Assembly (NCBI GenBank): GCA_938028585.1
Contig: CALIZH010000016.1
Location: 1 to 8,037, forward strand
From: an uncultured Actinomyces sp.
GTDB lineage: Bacteria; Actinomycetota; Actinomycetes; Actinomycetales; Actinomycetaceae
Direction of reading: 5' to 3'
Length of the DNA: 8,037 nucleotides
Part shown: piece by piece, positions 6,319 through 8,037 of the stretch
How the letters are laid out: every line of letters begins with the position of its first letter
How positions within the stretch are numbered: the stretch's first letter is position 1
Position numbers and translations under genes: made by a program
Notes under the pieces: generated by a model
Told to the model about the DNA's origin: nothing
Databases searched by the model: none
Seen by the model: the letters and a program-made list of their open reading frames with translations, nothing else

Positions 6319-8037
6319 TCAGTCCATCTTGCGACGCGTTGCAACTGCAGCGCCACCGGCGATCAATGCTGCCATTCCAAGGCCCAGCAGAATTCCGCTG
6401 TCTGCACCGGTCTTTGCCAGGGAAGACTTGGGGTTCTTCGGCTTCTTGGGCTGCTCAGAGGGCGTCGAGGGAGGAGTCGACTCGGTCGGTGCGGGAGGCA
6501 CCGAGGTGGTGGTCGAGGGGCTCGGCTCGGGAGTCGTGGTCGACGGGGTGGGCTTCGGAGCCGGAGTCGTCGTGGACGGGGTGGGCTTCGGAGCCGGAGT
6601 CGTGGTCGACGGAGTCGGCTCGGGCGTGGTGGTGCTCGGAGTCGGCTTCGGAGCCGGAGTGGTCGTGGACGGGGTGGGCTTCGGAGCCGGAGTGGTCGTC
6701 GACGGAGTCGGTGACGGCGCAGGAGTCGTCGTGGACGGCGTGGGCTCCGGGGTCGGAGTCGTGGTCGACGGGGTCGGGGTCGGCTTCGGCTTGGTCACGT
6801 TGGTGACTGTTGCGGTGTAGTCCTTTTCGGGATTAACCGTCAGAGTTGCGGTCTTCTTGTCCGCGCCCAAGGTGACGCCATCAGATTCGCTGAAGACACC
6901 GGAAGTTGCGTTATCCCACAGGACACTTGCATCGGGAAGGTTCTTTTCCTTGATGGTGACCTTCGTGCCGACAGGCAGCTTGTCCGGGTAGGTGTAGGTC
7001 TGTCCCTTCTTAACGGTGACAGTTTCAGTCTTGTCAACGCCGGGGCCCTTCAGGGTCACATCGAAAGTGAAGTCCGGATCATCGGTCAGAGCAGCTGCGG
7101 AATCATCAACCTTCTTGGCAATGGAGAAGACCTGCTTTGCCGCGGCACCCGCATCTGCACCCAGGACGACGTCCTGAGCTGAAACGATACGGGGTTGCAT
7201 ATCGTTCGCAGTAATATCCGCAGTGTTCCAGTAGTGGCCGGATACAACCTCGGGGACGTGACCGTACAGAACAATGATCGCGAACTTATTTGCGGGGACC
7301 TCGGGAAGCTTGATTTCCAGCTTGTTCGCCGAGCAGGTGATGGTCGCGTTCTGACGAATTGCTCCGCCGGACACATCTGGCCCGTTGTAGCCGTTAGCAA
7401 CCGAGTCAACGAGCTTCAGATTCGCTTCGTTGTTCTTCAACAGCGGTTCAAGATCAGCACAGTTGAAGTCCCACTTCGGATCTTCGGAGTTATCAACAAC
7501 GGTGACGTTCTTCAGGCCGTTCTCTCCACCAGGAACCGTAATACGCCACGCGAGCGTACGGTTCGTGTTGTACATGTTGAAGAGCCAGCCATCCTTGCGG
7601 AAATCAACACCGACACCAATGCCGGGCTGGATGTTCACATCAACCGACTTCGTCTCGGTCAGATGGAAAGGCTGAGTCTTACCGACCTCATTCTTAGATA
7701 GGGTCAGCTGCGAGGTCGTAATAACCCAGCCATCCCAAGAAGCTGCGCCTTCAGCTGCCTCATTGAAGACAACCTTGACGGTGCCATCCGGCCCCCAGGT
7801 GCCACAGCCAATGACTGTACCCGTTGAAGACTTCACATCGAAATTGAAGGGCATAATCGGCTTAGCCGACTTTGTTGAAAGCTTGTACTGGAAGTACTGG
7901 CCTGCGGTCACCTTCGAGCTGGTCGACCACTTGACTTTAAAACCAACGGTTGCCCCGACGGTGAAGCTTGTCTTCGGGTTACCACTTTGATCGGTCAGCT
8001 CAGGTTCACCGATTGTCATTTTCGATGAAATATCCGT
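6319..8037 (-). CDS. LAXTG-anchored surface protein with adhesin-like domains, N-terminus off window
   Basis: The frame is open to the right edge (572 codons seen); no signal peptide is visible, so the 5' end is missing. Numbering from Met 8019: residues 1-290 look like one or two beta-rich adhesin modules (for example LAWRITVPGGENGLKNVTVV, 156-175), with Cys187 and Cys229 able to form a disulfide. Residues about 296-408 resemble a DUF5979-like Ig domain (VTVKKGQTYTYPDKLPVGTKVTIKEK). Residues 411-505 are a Pro/Thr stalk of PSTTT repeats. The end is a sorting signal: LAKTG (534-538), a hydrophobic span, and the tail TRRKMD. LAXTG is the substrate form associated with class E sortases, so covalent attachment to the wall is expected. 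The binding target is unknown. The gene has its own downstream terminator and points away from the other surface-unrelated genes. Confidence 0.9.
   Translation of the reverse strand, partial: TDISSKMTIGEPELTDQSGNPKTSFTVGATVGFKVKWSTSSKVTAGQYFQYKLSTKSAKPIMPFNFDVKSSTGTVIGCGTWGPDGTVKVVFNEAAEGAASWDGWVITTSQLTLSKNEVGKTQPFHLTETKSVDVNIQPGIGVGVDFRKDGWLFNMYNTNRTLAWRITVPGGENGLKNVTVVDNSEDPKWDFNCADLEPLLKNNEANLKLVDSVANGYNGPDVSGGAIRQNATITCSANKLEIKLPEVPANKFAIIVLYGHVPEVVSGHYWNTADITANDMQPRIVSAQDVVLGADAGAAAKQVFSIAKKVDDSAAALTDDPDFTFDVTLKGPGVDKTETVTVKKGQTYTYPDKLPVGTKVTIKEKNLPDASVLWDNATSGVFSESDGVTLGADKKTATLTVNPEKDYTATVTNVTKPKPTPTPSTTTPTPEPTPSTTTPAPSPTPSTTTPAPKPTPSTTTPAPKPTPSTTTPEPTPSTTTPAPKPTPSTTTPAPKPTPSTTTPEPSPSTTTSVPPAPTESTPPSTPSEQPKKPKNPKSSLAKTGADSGILLGLGMAALIAGGAAVATRRKMD
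6406..6420 (-). other. Sortase recognition motif LAKTG
   Basis: The five codons encode LAKTG in place of LPXTG, followed by about 19 hydrophobic residues and a basic tail. Alanine at the second position is characteristic of class E sortase substrates in actinobacteria. The sortase gene itself is not in this window. Confidence 0.85.
6505..6789 (-). repeat. In-frame Pro/Thr stalk repeats (33- and 27-bp units)
   Basis: Nine PSTTT cores are spaced mostly 11 codons apart (unit KPTPSTTTPAP with K, S or E variants); PE-type units are shortened to 9 codons. DNA copies are nearly identical, for example the gtcgtggacggggtgggctt-type units around 6569 and 6665. Every length step is a multiple of three, so copy-number change would keep the frame. 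This is a wall-spanning stalk between the adhesin domains and the anchor. Confidence 0.9.

Noticed and set aside
6505..6789. CRISPR-like array of ~30-bp repeats
   Set aside because: The units are contiguous with no unique spacers and encode an in-frame Pro/Thr stalk.
6265..6820. Plus-strand frames rich in Gly/Arg/Ser or Val/Gly/Asp repeats
   Set aside because: They are the antisense of the Pro/Thr stalk of the surface protein; the periodicity comes from the repeat units.

Overview
The window looks like chromosome of a high-GC actinobacterium, most likely Actinomycetaceae (Actinomyces/Schaalia type). This rests on three things: the DUF3618, holin-superfamily-III and DUF3073 proteins, all actinobacterial families; an LAXTG-type cell-wall sorting signal; and GTG starts with GC-biased codons. 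No rRNA, tRNA, CRISPR array, insertion sequence or integrase was seen.

Layout. (1) Minus strand, left edge to about 2662: the N-terminal ~887 codons of a giant acyl-CoA dehydratase activase (two tandem BadF/BcrA-type ATPase domains, a cysteine-rich linker, then a DUF2229-type domain). It runs off the left edge. (2) 2663-2712: a divergent promoter region with a perfect 9-bp-arm inverted repeat between the activase and a plus-strand TetR-family regulator, probably its operator. (3) Plus strand 2713-5704: the TetR regulator; a 453-aa protein with the outline of an ABC-transporter ATPase but every catalytic motif degraded; a small two-helix membrane protein (holin-X type); and a DUF3618 membrane protein whose GTG start overlaps the preceding stop. 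(4) 5840-6094: a DUF3073 protein as its own unit, with a -10-like element upstream and a strong terminator downstream. (5) 6319 to the right edge, minus strand: the C-terminal part of a wall-anchored surface protein with Ig-like adhesin domains, a Pro/Thr repeat stalk and an LAKTG anchor, with its own terminator at 6259-6288.

Working together. The TetR protein is well placed to control itself and the activase. The pseudo-ABC, holin-like and DUF3618 genes are collinear and probably act together at the membrane; their role is unknown. The surface protein is independent of them.

The least ordinary observations are the ABC-ATPase-like pseudoenzyme heading the membrane-protein cluster, the abrupt change in third-position GC inside the activase gene near 760-805 at a domain junction, and the TetR/activase operator that coincides with a likely leaderless promoter.
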